Source: Chromatiales bacterium (GTDB taxonomy: Bacteria > Pseudomonadota > Gammaproteobacteria > Chromatiales > Chromatiaceae). Taken from it: 45,367 nucleotides of DNA. A model generated the notes under the pieces. That model did not search any database. It was not told the DNA's origin and saw nothing but the letters and a program-made list of their open reading frames with translations. Of this stretch, positions 8,395 to 16,719 are shown one piece after another. Numbering within the stretch: the stretch's first letter is position 1; each line of letters begins with the position of its first letter. The stretch spans positions 1 through 45,367 of the forward strand of contig JAKSBX010000024.1 in the NCBI GenBank assembly GCA_022360905.1. The letters are read 5' to 3'. A program made the translations under genes and the position numbers.

Positions 8395-10329
8395 CTATTC
8401 TGCCTGTTTTTGCAGGACACCCATCAGAGAGAAAAACCGTTGCACAACACTCAGATCGCGGGTCTTGGTCATCGGCGGCAGACTGCGGATGAAGACTTTG
8501 CCATAGGGCTTATTCAACAACCTCGGATCGCAGATCACCAGAACACCACGATCTGACTCATCCCGGATCAGACGGCCGGCACCCTGTTTCAAAGCGATTG
8601 CCGCCTGTGGTAGCTGAAAGGTCATAAAAGGATTACCTCCCCGCTGACGCAGCGCATCGATACGGGCCTGAAGTACCGGATCACCGGGCGAGGCGAACGG
8701 CAGCTTATCGATAATCACGCAGGAGAGCGCCTCCCCACGCACATCGATTCCTTCCCAGAAACTTGAGGTACCCAACAACACCGCATTGCCCAGTTCTCGA
8801 AACTGTTCCACCAGCTCTGTGCGTGGCGCTGTGCCCTGTACCAGCATTGGATAGTCGAGCTTATCCCGTAGATAGTCCGCGGCCTCCTGCAGCGCCCGAT
8901 GACTGGTATAGAGGAGAAAGGCTCTGCCGTTACTCGCTTCGAGAATGGGTAGCGAGAGGTCTGAGACCGTTCGGTTGAAGTTGGGATCGGATGGCTCCGG
9001 CAGTCCTTGGGGAACATACCAGACCGCCTGTCTCGGATAGTCGAAGGGACTGTCCCAACAGTGGGTTTTCGCCTCCTGCAGACCCAGTTGATTGGCAAAA
9101 TGTTCGAAGCTGTCACCAACCGCGAGTGTGGCTGAGGTAAAGATCCAGGCCGCTTGGTGGGCCTGCATCACACCGCGGAAGATATTCGCGATATCCAAAG
9201 GTGTACGGTTCAAACGAAAGCTCTGACGTTGAGTCTCATACCAGCGAATCGACTCCTCTGCCTGCTCATCCAGAAGACCTTGCAGCCGCTGTATCTGCAG
9301 TTCACAACGCTCTTTGATACTGTCCAGACCTTTGCCTCGGCCCTCGATGGCGATCAACGCCTGCAGCAGATCATCAAGCGCCTGCTGCAGGTTTTCCAGT
9401 TGCGCATTCACCGAGGGATTGGCGGAGAGTTCAGACCAGGCCCCCCGCCGTATCTCCAGACCGAAGGCCAGTCGCAACTCCTGAGACACTCGCTTGAGTG
9501 CCTCCGCACGCTCCATCAGTTGCGGAGTGTCCTTGGCCTCCTTGTGATACTCGGTGATGCAATCCTTGGCCAGTTCATTGAGCTGTCGGCCGCTGAGGGT
9601 GACACCGAAAAAGTTACCCGCCACCTCCGGTAGCTGATGGGCCTCATCCAGGATGAAACAGTCGGCGCTGGGCAGCAGCTCACCAAAGCCCTCCTCTTTG
9701 AGCGCCAGATCGGCACACAGCAGATGGTGGTTGATCACCACCAGATCCGCCTCCTGAGCCCGTTTTCTCGCCTCTACCAGGTAGCATTTACTGTAGGCGC
9801 TGCACTCCTGTCCCAGACAGTTATCCGTGGTGGAGGTGACCACCGGCCAGATCGAGGCATCCTCCGGAATCTCGGACATGTCGCTGATATCACCGCTTTT
9901 GGTGCTGGTGGACCATTGGCGAATCTCCTGTAACTGTCCGAGCTGCTGTTTGGTCAGCCGTATCTCTTCCACCAGGGTATTTTCCAGGCGATGAATACAG
10001 AGGTAGTTGGAGCGCCCTTTCAACAACGCCGTGCTGACCGGACTGGAGAGGCTCTGACGCACCTTGGGCAGATCACGATGATAGAGCTGATCCTGCAGAT
10101 TTTTGGTTCCGGTGGAGATGATCACCTTGCGCCCGGACATCAGTGCCGGTACCAGATAGGCAAAGGTCTTACCCGTACCTGTACCCGCCTCGCAGATCAG
10201 CACCCCACCCTGTTGCATGATCTCGGCGATCTGCTGTGCCATCTCCTGCTGCTGTGGCCGATAGGAGAAGCCCTCGATGCGACTGGCAAGCCAGCCGTCA
10301 GGCGCAAAGATCTCGGCAATCTCTTTCAT
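8395..10329 (-). CDS. ATP-dependent DNA helicase, DinG/YoaA (XPD-like) family
   Basis: A 644-aa superfamily 2 helicase close in length to E. coli YoaA (about 636 aa) and shorter than DinG. It should unwind DNA 5'-3' and act in repair or at stalled forks. Walker A is GTGTGKT (49-55) and motif II is DEAH (228-231). Four cysteines, C111, C171, C176 and C182, are placed as the [4Fe-4S] ligands of XPD/DinG enzymes. C-terminal helicase motifs include LLYTSHRAL, GTSSFWEGID and QGAGRLIR. In E. coli YoaA partners HolC; no holC is in the window. The gene directly upstream on the same strand encodes a small nuclease-fold-like protein 81 nt away and may share its transcript. Confidence 0.9.
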   Translation of the reverse strand: MKEIAEIFAPDGWLASRIEGFSYRPQQQEMAQQIAEIMQQGGVLICEAGTGTGKTFAYLVPALMSGRKVIISTGTKNLQDQLYHRDLPKVRQSLSSPVSTALLKGRSNYLCIHRLENTLVEEIRLTKQQLGQLQEIRQWSTSTKSGDISDMSEIPEDASIWPVVTSTTDNCLGQECSAYSKCYLVEARKRAQEADLVVINHHLLCADLALKEEGFGELLPSADCFILDEAHQLPEVAGNFFGVTLSGRQLNELAKDCITEYHKEAKDTPQLMERAEALKRVSQELRLAFGLEIRRGAWSELSANPSVNAQLENLQQALDDLLQALIAIEGRGKGLDSIKERCELQIQRLQGLLDEQAEESIRWYETQRQSFRLNRTPLDIANIFRGVMQAHQAAWIFTSATLAVGDSFEHFANQLGLQEAKTHCWDSPFDYPRQAVWYVPQGLPEPSDPNFNRTVSDLSLPILEASNGRAFLLYTSHRALQEAADYLRDKLDYPMLVQGTAPRTELVEQFRELGNAVLLGTSSFWEGIDVRGEALSCVIIDKLPFASPGDPVLQARIDALRQRGGNPFMTFQLPQAAIALKQGAGRLIRDESDRGVLVICDPRLLNKPYGKVFIRSLPPMTKTRDLSVVQRFFSLMGVLQKQAE

Positions 10330-10410
10330 GATTCGGTGGCTGGAGAAGCGTGCATTGGATGAAAAGCTAGGTACTGCTGCAATGTGTGTTGACCTGCCGG
10401 GTGAGAAAAC

Positions 10411-10908
10411 TCAGTCTGACTGGTTATCCCAAACCTCTGCTTCAAGACCACTCTCTCGGGTCCAGGCAAGTCTTCCGATGATTTTGAAACGGGCCACTGA
10501 CATGGCCCCCCGTTTGGCCCGGTTACTGCTACTCTCCTCGATATATTCGAGAATGTCGTGCCGTTCCGCTTCATAGATCTCATAAGGCTCATAATCCTCA
10601 TCCATGAGTACCAGCACCACGCTGTCCCAGCTCTTATCCAGCTTCAGCTGGCCAATGCGCTGGCCCGACTTACTCTCATCGAAAATGGTGCGGGATTTTA
10701 TCTGGATGCGTTTGTCGCCTCGCTCCGGGTCAATCGCGTTAAAGCCCCCTTCTGTACTGTTGTTGGGCTGCAGCTGTAATAGTTTGATCGCATCGAATTC
10801 GGCAATCTCATTGCTGATGCCCGGCAGCGGCTTACCCATGGTCCGCCGATACTCGGCAGCCAATACCCTGGCCTGACTGATCAACTTATCGGCTTCATAT
10901 ACGCTCAA
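10411..10908 (-). CDS. Conserved hypothetical protein with PD-(D/E)XK-like segment
   Basis: A 165-aa soluble protein I cannot name with certainty. Residues ~55-75 read GGFNAIDPERGDKRIQIKSR, and the D...(Q)-x-K arrangement after a Glu-containing helix (NEIAEFDAIKLL) resembles the catalytic core of PD-(D/E)XK nuclease folds. Next comes a strand pair (WDSVVLVLMD) and a C-terminal part beginning with the acidic segment EDYEPYEIYEAERHDILEYIEE. There is no signal peptide or membrane segment. It lies just upstream of the YoaA-like helicase on the same strand, with an 81-nt gap, so a DNA-processing role is plausible but is inference. Nuclease activity would need the acidic residue to be shown as conserved. 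Confidence 0.65.
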   Translation of the reverse strand: MSVYEADKLISQARVLAAEYRRTMGKPLPGISNEIAEFDAIKLLQLQPNNSTEGGFNAIDPERGDKRIQIKSRTIFDESKSGQRIGQLKLDKSWDSVVLVLMDEDYEPYEIYEAERHDILEYIEESSSNRAKRGAMSVARFKIIGRLAWTRESGLEAEVWDNQSD

Positions 10909-11101
10909 GCCTTAACTCCTGGAACTGAGATTGAGGTCCAGGCGGGATTGTAGCCTATCTTTCACCGCTTTCGCATTTCGCATCACTAAATCTGCCAACA
11001 GACTAAAAACCTAAGGGTGACCGGTTGTAAGAGTGATACAGTACACTATACGACCGGGCCAACACACAGGCTAGGTCCGAATGGTACTTACTTCAGTGTT
11101 A

Positions 11102-11168
11102 TTTGGTGGGGCATGGCCCCACCCTACTGTTGAATTCATGGTGCAGGGTGGGGCCATGCCCCACCAAA
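11102..11168. repeat. REPIN-like element: two REP hairpins in inverted orientation
   Basis: A 24-nt arm (11102-11125) is the exact reverse complement of 11145-11168, with 19 nt between. Each arm is itself palindromic (GGTGGGGC ATG GCCCCACC), so the element can fold as two short hairpins or one long cruciform. This is the architecture of REP doublets mobilised by RAYT transposases. It lies between mrcB and the downstream minus-strand gene and may also attenuate transcription. Confidence 0.85.
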
Positions 11169-11227
11169 ACCCTCTGATAAAACGAGATGTAATGAGTTTT
11201 AGTGCTAAAGTAAGGCCATTCAAGCTA

Positions 11228-11244
11228 GGGCCTGTAACAGGCCC
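11228..11244 (-). terminator. GC-rich hairpin just after mrcB
   Basis: GGGCCTG (11228-11234) and CAGGCCC (11238-11244) form a perfect 7-bp stem with a 3-nt loop, 5 nt past the mrcB stop. No T run follows in the minus direction, so it may stabilise the mRNA end or act weakly as a terminator. Confidence 0.45.
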
Positions 11245-11249
11245 CAAGA

Positions 11250-13574
11250 CTATCTGAACAGACCCTGCAACCACTTCACCCCATCATCCATGAGTGAATG
11301 GCTACTGGCACAGGGAGCGCTATCCAGTGTTATCGTACCGCTGATAACAGGATAGTCTACTGCATCCCGACACCCCTCACCCCTCAGTCCGGTCAGCGGA
11401 TCAATGGCCACCATCTCAACACCTCTTGGCAGATCCTCAAGCAGGGATTGGATACCGATGCTGTTCATCAGCTCAGCCCAGACCCGCATGGCACCGGAGG
11501 AACCGGTCAGCCCGGTCGGTGCATTGTCATCACGACCGATCCAGACCACCGATACCCGACGACGGTCAAAACCCGCATACCAGCTGTCACGCAACTTATC
11601 GGTGGTACCCGTCTTGCCGGCAACTGAGGTGTGGTCTGGTAACAGCCATTGTAACGCCTTGCCGGTTCCACTACGGGTTACCTCCTGCAGTGCCTGGCGT
11701 AACAGATAGACCGCTTTGCTATCGGCTCTGGACTCGATCTCCAGGGGGTAGCGGGAGAGGGGCTCTCCCTGGCTGTCGGTAACCTCCCGAATCGATTTCA
11801 GGGTCGCACTGAACCCCCCGTTTGCCAAAGTTTGGTACATCTGAGTCATCTCCAGAGGTGACAGCGACACCGCCCCCAATAATAGGGAGGGATAGGCGGA
11901 GATGGGACGCCTGATGCCCAGTTGATAGAGACTGTCGAGCACCGATTTCAAGCCGACCGAGAGCCCCAGATGCACCGTGGCCAGATTCAACGACTCCACC
12001 AAAGCCTGCTGCAGATTGACATCCTCATGGATCAGATTGTCATAATTATCCGGTGCCCAGATCTCACCATTGGCCCCCTTGATGCGTATCGGTTTGTCTA
12101 CCAGCGGGGTAAACAGTTGATAGCGAGCCGGTTGGTCCAGGGCGCTGAGGTAGACCGCCGGCTTGATCAGGGAACCAACCGGCCGTATCGCGTCGAGCGC
12201 CCGGTTAAATCCTGCATAGCGGGGATTTCGATCCCCCACCAGGGCGGTCACTTCACCGGTCTCCACGTCAGCCAGAGTCACCGCCCCCTGTAGGCTGCCT
12301 GCAGCCAGCCCCCGCGCCTTTTCCAACCCCTTCAACTGCTTCGATAAGGCCAGCTCTGCTCGCTCCTGAAGCCAGGGGTCGAGGCTTGAAAAGACCCGCA
12401 AGCCACCCGCATTCAGATCGGCCTCTTTGTAGTCCCGACGCAGCTGGCGCTTGACCAGATCCATGAAGGCCGGGCTGCCTGAGCTTTGCAGGCTGCCCCG
12501 TTCTACCCCCAGGGGAGCCTGCTTGGCCTTGGTCGCCTGCTGAGCGTCGATCACTCCCTGGTCCTGCATCAGTTGCAGCACCAGTTGGCGACGCTTTTTC
12601 GCCTGCTGGGGGTGGCGCCTGGGATCATAGGCCGAGGGTCCGCGCACCAGTGTCACCAACATCGCCAAACGGGGCAGGTCCAGCTCCGCAAGCGGCCGAT
12701 TGAAGTAGAAACGGCTGGCCAGGGCAAAACCGTGAATCGCTCGTCCACCCTGCTGCCCCAGATAGATCTCATTGGCGTAGGCCTGCAGAATCTCATCCTT
12801 GCTGTAGCGCAGATCGAGAATAACCGCCATCAGCGCCTCATTGAATTTTCGCCACAGGCTACGCTCCGGATTGAGAAAAAAGTTCTTCACCAATTGCTGT
12901 GTCAGGGTACTTCCGCCCTGCACCACTCGTTTGGCTCTCAGGTTGGCCCACAGAGCCCGGGCGATGGCGATCGGGTCGATACCGAAGTGGTGATAGAAGT
13001 TGCGATCCTCTACAGCGATCAGAGCATCGACCAGGAGCTCAGGGAGCTCTTCCCGGCTTGTGAGGATGCGATCCTCGCCATGAGCCGACCTGAGACTGCC
13101 GATCAGTCTGGGCTCGATGCGATAGTGTCCAACCGGCTCACCGTTCGAGGCCCGTTTCAGCGAAGCGACGCCCTGCTCATCCATCGATACTTCCAGATAG
13201 TCACTGGGACGATCGATATCGGGAAAACGAAATGGCCGGGTACGCAGCAGGACCCTGCCCCGGTAGCTGGAATACTCACCCGGTCGATCCGGGTGTTTCA
13301 CTTGTCGATACCCCAGTCCCAACAGGGTGTGCTGCAGATGGGGCAGGGTCACCGGTGCCCCGGGATAGAGATCGAGCGAACGACCGTAAACCTTGGCTGG
13401 CAGCGACCAACGCTGACCTTCAAAGCGGGCCTGAACCACCCGGTCCAGGTAGAGGGTATATAACAACACACCAAGTAGCAGGGTGATCACCACCAGCCAC
13501 AGCCATCGCCGCCATGAGACGCCCCGTTTCTGCTTGCGCGGTTTACGAACGGTTTTTTTTCGGGGTTTCGCCAT
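11250..13574 (-). CDS. mrcB: Penicillin-binding protein 1B, bifunctional glycosyltransferase/transpeptidase
   Basis: A 774-aa class A PBP that polymerises glycan strands and cross-links peptides in the periplasm. A basic cytoplasmic tail (residues 1-25) and one transmembrane helix (~26-45) come first. A UB2H-like region (~55-150) is the LpoB docking module in E. coli and marks PBP1b rather than PBP1a. The GT51 domain has VEDRNF with catalytic E189 and GGSTLTQQLVKN. The transpeptidase carries S468-L-I-K, SLN and KTGTT. It is shorter than E. coli PBP1b (844 aa). ATG 13574 is preferred over TTG 13580. It is transcribed divergently from the cytochrome c gene. No lpoB gene is visible nearby. Confidence 0.95.
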   Translation of the reverse strand: MAKPRKKTVRKPRKQKRGVSWRRWLWLVVITLLLGVLLYTLYLDRVVQARFEGQRWSLPAKVYGRSLDLYPGAPVTLPHLQHTLLGLGYRQVKHPDRPGEYSSYRGRVLLRTRPFRFPDIDRPSDYLEVSMDEQGVASLKRASNGEPVGHYRIEPRLIGSLRSAHGEDRILTSREELPELLVDALIAVEDRNFYHHFGIDPIAIARALWANLRAKRVVQGGSTLTQQLVKNFFLNPERSLWRKFNEALMAVILDLRYSKDEILQAYANEIYLGQQGGRAIHGFALASRFYFNRPLAELDLPRLAMLVTLVRGPSAYDPRRHPQQAKKRRQLVLQLMQDQGVIDAQQATKAKQAPLGVERGSLQSSGSPAFMDLVKRQLRRDYKEADLNAGGLRVFSSLDPWLQERAELALSKQLKGLEKARGLAAGSLQGAVTLADVETGEVTALVGDRNPRYAGFNRALDAIRPVGSLIKPAVYLSALDQPARYQLFTPLVDKPIRIKGANGEIWAPDNYDNLIHEDVNLQQALVESLNLATVHLGLSVGLKSVLDSLYQLGIRRPISAYPSLLLGAVSLSPLEMTQMYQTLANGGFSATLKSIREVTDSQGEPLSRYPLEIESRADSKAVYLLRQALQEVTRSGTGKALQWLLPDHTSVAGKTGTTDKLRDSWYAGFDRRRVSVVWIGRDDNAPTGLTGSSGAMRVWAELMNSIGIQSLLEDLPRGVEMVAIDPLTGLRGEGCRDAVDYPVISGTITLDSAPCASSHSLMDDGVKWLQGLFR

Positions 13575-13707
13575 GGTCAATCAGAATTCGGTTAATATGA
13601 GTCATATCTGTCACTGCCGGAAAGGTTGCACTGTGCACCCTTTCCAGGCGGCATGATACCCCAGCAGGCAGACAAAAGAGTCCAGGAGATTCCACTCAAG
13701 AGATTGC

Positions 13708-13760
13708 GAAAGTGAATTAAATAGATGATTTCAGGCAATTAATGCCTAAAATTCATTTTC
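13708..13760. repeat. Nested inverted repeats in the mrcB/cytochrome intergenic region
   Basis: GAAAGTGAATT (13708-13718) pairs with AATTCATTTTC (13750-13760) with one mismatch, and AGGCA (13733-13737) with TGCCT (13743-13747) lies inside. It sits between two divergent genes, so it could be an operator for either or a 5' leader structure of the cytochrome gene. Confidence 0.4.
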
Positions 13761-13829
13761 GTGAATCAAGTCTCAAAAATGACGGTCGCTAAATATAGGT
13801 ACGGACACTGAACATCGTTAGGAAAAAGT

Positions 13830-14513
13830 ATGCAACCCATGTCTGGCTTTTTTAAACAGTTAGTATCGATCCCCATCCTGTTTCTGGTGTTGTCGGCACA
13901 ATCCGTTGCGACAGCCGAGGTGGATGACGATCAAGCCATGCAGCTGCGAAACATGCTGGAAAAGCGCATTGCAGAGATCGCCAAAAATGAAAAACTGAAA
14001 AAGAGTATGGCCAAAGAGGGCAGAGACAGAACCGTACTGTGTAATACCTGCCATGGTAGCGATGGTATGGCGACACAGCCACTAACGCCCAATCTGGCCG
14101 GTCAGAACCCGGTTTACATCGTGGACCAGTTTCAACGCTTCGGCGATGGCCGGCGCAACGATTATCTGATGAGCAATCTGGCCAAAACCTTCACCCTGGA
14201 GGATAAAATCAAGATTGCCATCTACTACGCCGAGATGGATATAAAACTATCCGGCGGCGGCAAACCTGAACTACTGAAGGAAGGCCAGCAGATCTACAAA
14301 GATGTCTGTGTGGAGTGTCACGGGGAGAATGGTCGTGGCCAGGAGGGTTATGCCCTGCTGGCAGGTCAGCGCTACGATTATGTGGTCAAGATGCTGAAGG
14401 AGTTCCGCGATCGTACCGGCAAACGTACCAATGTCTGGATGACCGGTGTCGCGATCCGTCTGGATGACCAGGATATGGAAGCGGTGGCAACCTATCTTGC
14501 CAATTTGAAGTAA
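13830..14513 (+). CDS. Dihaem cytochrome c (c4-like), periplasmic
   Basis: A 227-aa exported protein with two haem c sites, CNTCH (71-75) and CVECH (160-164), in two class I cytochrome domains, as in cytochrome c4. The signal peptide covers about residues 1-28, with cleavage near ATA-E. Candidate distal methionines are M114 (YLMSN) and M203 (VWMTG). Members carry electrons to terminal oxidases or accept them from periplasmic dehydrogenases, which suits a sulfur oxidiser. Oddly, about 40 charged, helix-prone residues (30-70) precede the first haem, longer than usual in c4. ATG 13830 follows AGGAA; ATG 13839 is an alternative. It is monocistronic and converges on the L,D-transpeptidase gene. 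Confidence 0.9.
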   Translation: MQPMSGFFKQLVSIPILFLVLSAQSVATAEVDDDQAMQLRNMLEKRIAEIAKNEKLKKSMAKEGRDRTVLCNTCHGSDGMATQPLTPNLAGQNPVYIVDQFQRFGDGRRNDYLMSNLAKTFTLEDKIKIAIYYAEMDIKLSGGGKPELLKEGQQIYKDVCVECHGENGRGQEGYALLAGQRYDYVVKMLKEFRDRTGKRTNVWMTGVAIRLDDQDMEAVATYLANLK

Positions 14514-14596
14514 CCGATTGACCCGTTGACCAACTAATCGACTTTCAGCCGCCGTAGCAGCCTACTGCCAATTTTGATTTCGAACTCCAGGCCGCT

Positions 14597-15334
14597 TCAA
14601 TTCGGTGCCAGCTGCCGTCCATAGCCGACCCTGGCACAGCCTAATCCACAGCTTGAGCGCTTCTCCGACAAGGGAAACTTGGCCAGTCGCAGTTTCAGAT
14701 AGCGGTAGAGTTCATCCAACCAGACGGGCTCTTCCGCTGCCGTGACTGCCCGGCTGCGGAAGTCGTAGGGAACAATCAGTACGGCCGCCCTCTCCACACC
14801 GAGTCTGGCCACCAGATAGAAAAGTTCCTCGATATAGTGATTGCCGATCGCCAGGCAACCGGCCGACCAGGCACTCCCATGGATGTAGATATTCGATCCG
14901 GGTGAATGGCGCTCCTCGAGACCGGCCTGCACCCAATCGAAGGCGTTGGGATAGTTGAGCCTCATCGACAGATGAAAATGGCTGTTTGGGTTTAGGCCGA
15001 CGATGCGGTAGAAGCCTTCCGGCACCTGTTTGTCACCCTCCCGTAGCTTGGGCCCGGCTTCACCGCTGGCGGCGAAGATGGCGTAGTCGTGGATGAACCA
15101 CCAACGCTGCTGGGAGTAGGCCCACAACTCCAAACGACGACTCTCTTTCAATGCGATCAGCTGCACCCGCTGAGGGGGAAAGTCGACACCGGCCTGTTCG
15201 AAGCGGGCGGCGATACGTTGCCCGGCGTCCCGATCCAGCTGCTCCATGACAGCCTCGAGGGGTGCATTGGGTGCTGCCTGGGCCGCCAACGCCCAAAAAA
15301 TCAGTAACAAAATCCAAAACTTCATTGCCTGCAT
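14597..15334 (-). CDS. L,D-transpeptidase-fold protein (YafK/DpaA-like), periplasmic
   Basis: A 245-aa exported protein with the YkuD fold. The signal peptide is about residues 1-20 (from MQAM or MKFW). The catalytic motif is H152-G-x3-S-x-G-C160 (HGSAWSAGC). Upstream of it are GPK-x4-D and PEGFYRI, and after it an N-x-YIEELF segment; these resemble E. coli YafK/DpaA (246 aa), which cuts the Braun lipoprotein-peptidoglycan link rather than forming cross-links. A role in peptidoglycan/lipoprotein remodelling is therefore likely. Its start overlaps the end of the amidotransferase gene by 13 nt (ATG 15334, or 4 nt from ATG 15325), so the two are probably translationally coupled. Confidence 0.85.
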   Translation of the reverse strand: MQAMKFWILLLIFWALAAQAAPNAPLEAVMEQLDRDAGQRIAARFEQAGVDFPPQRVQLIALKESRRLELWAYSQQRWWFIHDYAIFAASGEAGPKLREGDKQVPEGFYRIVGLNPNSHFHLSMRLNYPNAFDWVQAGLEERHSPGSNIYIHGSAWSAGCLAIGNHYIEELFYLVARLGVERAAVLIVPYDFRSRAVTAAEEPVWLDELYRYLKLRLAKFPLSEKRSSCGLGCARVGYGRQLAPN

Positions 15335-16032
15335 AGCACTCTGTTCAGCCAGTTACCGTAGATAATAGCGGAGATCTCGTGCAGCCGGGCAATCTGCTGA
15401 TCTAGATTCTGCAAAATGGTCTCAGCGGATTGACGGCATGACGTGTGGGCGTGCAGATCGCTGCCGTAACGTTCAATCCAGTTCTTAATCATCGGTTGGG
15501 TCATCTCCAGATGAAACTGCAGACCCAGATGATCTCCCAGAGCAAATCCCTGGTGGGGGTAGCAGTCACTCTCCATGATCCATCGGCTGCCGGCGGGTAA
15601 AGTGAAGGTGTCCGCATGCCAATGAAACGCCATGAACTGCTCGGGCAACCCCCGCAGCCACCCCGCCTGATCATGCTGCGGAATGCCTCGTACCGGATGC
15701 CAGCCGATCTCCATGTCGTCACCTCGGGTTACCTCACCGCCCAATGCCCGACTGATCATCTGAGCCCCGAAACAGATACCCAGGACTGGCAGACCCACCT
15801 CAATCGCCTTGCGTATCAGCGCCAGTTCCCCCGCCATCCAGGAGAGTTGGTCGTTGACACTTACCCCCGCTCCCATAAAGACCAGTGCGGAGACATCATC
15901 GGTTTGCTGTGGCACCGGATTAGCTTCATCCACGCAGACCATTTCCCAGGGTACGGAGCGTTGATGCAGATAGTCCCCGAGAAAGCCCGGAGGCTTGCAG
16001 ACCATATGGCGGAAGATTCGAATCGGCTTCAT
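15322..16032 (-). CDS. Class I glutamine amidotransferase (GMP synthase-like, stand-alone)
   Basis: A 236-aa cytoplasmic protein with the type 1 glutamine amidotransferase fold. The nucleophile elbow is GICFGAQ with C87, and the catalytic His-Glu pair is H174-x-E176 in LQFHLEMT. An oxyanion-type glycine segment (VFMGAGVSVND) lies near residue 52. No synthetase domain is attached, so the acceptor substrate is unknown; stand-alone members include gamma-glutamyl hydrolases and amidotransferases of amine or peptide metabolism. Its 3' end overlaps the L,D-transpeptidase gene, which suggests a shared transcript. A cell-wall amidation role is possible but only by context. Confidence 0.85.
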   Translation of the reverse strand: MKPIRIFRHMVCKPPGFLGDYLHQRSVPWEMVCVDEANPVPQQTDDVSALVFMGAGVSVNDQLSWMAGELALIRKAIEVGLPVLGICFGAQMISRALGGEVTRGDDMEIGWHPVRGIPQHDQAGWLRGLPEQFMAFHWHADTFTLPAGSRWIMESDCYPHQGFALGDHLGLQFHLEMTQPMIKNWIERYGSDLHAHTSCRQSAETILQNLDQQIARLHEISAIIYGNWLNRVLCRQ

Positions 16033-16102
16033 CGGCGGTTTTTTAATATCATTGACGATTCCAGGGCGACGCCAAAAGGCCGCTTAGTTGGCCCAATGGA
16101 GA

Positions 16103-16123
16103 CAGGTTATTGATTCTAACCTG
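16103..16123. repeat. Small inverted repeat upstream of the amidotransferase gene
   Basis: CAGGTT (16103-16108) and AACCTG (16118-16123) form a perfect 6-bp inverted repeat about 70 nt upstream of the amidotransferase start and 20 nt past the sortase stop. It may be an operator or part of a weak terminator. Confidence 0.3.
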
Positions 16124-16143
16124 AAATAGGCAGGAATGGGGAT

Positions 16144-16716
16144 TCAGCCGGCAATTTCTGCACGGACGATGTAACGCAGCGGTCCCCCAGGTATCAATAC
16201 ATCAAAAGGGAAACAGGTGACCAGGATCAGCTCCTGGGGACCTGTCAGGGGAATCTGCCATCCCTGCCGCTGATCAACCACCAGATGTTCAACCACCCGA
16301 TAGTCTGTCTGCCTGCCATCGCTCCCCTGAAGCTCGAGAATATCACCGATCCGCAGATCTTTGAGAAAACGAAAATGGGTATCCCGGTGACCGGAGATAA
16401 AACTGCGCCCCACCCCACCGGGCGGGGTACTCTGTTCCGCCCAGCCCGGACCAAAGGCCAGCGCTGAGCCACTATCGCCACTGAGTACCAGACGGCTCAC
16501 CCCGAGGCGGGGTGATTCGAGCCTGGCTACCGGCCAGGTGTCCGCCCAGGGCCAGGGTAGAGCCTGCGGCTGGCCATTCAGTGTCTGCTGCCAGGCGAGA
16601 TGGATCAGCCCCTGGGCAAGCCAGGCCTTGGCTTCGATCCACAGCCCCTTTGCCACCATGCCGCCGCCGAACAGCGCAATCAGCAGGGCGACCGACTGAA
16701 CCAGTCTCAGTCCCAC
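16144..16716 (-). CDS. Class GN sortase of the proteobacterial dedicated sortase (Pds) system
   Basis: A 190-aa membrane-anchored transpeptidase. An N-terminal helix (~6-25) holds it at the inner membrane. The catalytic triad is visible: H110 in SGHRDTH, C168 in VTCFPF and R181 in PLRYIV. Class GN enzymes are the one-target sortases of marine Gram-negative bacteria, encoded beside a VIT-VWA target. Here the target gene ends 3 nt upstream (TGA 16722-16720). The predicted start is GTG 16716; an ATG at 16720 is out of frame. It is the last gene of the minus-strand operon pdsO, small ORF, target, sortase. The chemistry is known for sortases generally; attachment to what, in this cell, is not established. 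Confidence 0.92.
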   Translation of the reverse strand: MGLRLVQSVALLIALFGGGMVAKGLWIEAKAWLAQGLIHLAWQQTLNGQPQALPWPWADTWPVARLESPRLGVSRLVLSGDSGSALAFGPGWAEQSTPPGGVGRSFISGHRDTHFRFLKDLRIGDILELQGSDGRQTDYRVVEHLVVDQRQGWQIPLTGPQELILVTCFPFDVLIPGGPLRYIVRAEIAG

Positions 16717-16719
16717 CCA

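Noticed and set aside
11071-11274. 67-codon minus-strand frame across the REPIN
   Set aside because: Created by the repeat itself and overlaps the mrcB end.
12486-13463. Long open frame (325 codons) antisense to mrcB
   Set aside because: It lies wholly opposite a well-supported gene, has no motif, and reflects the codon bias of mrcB.
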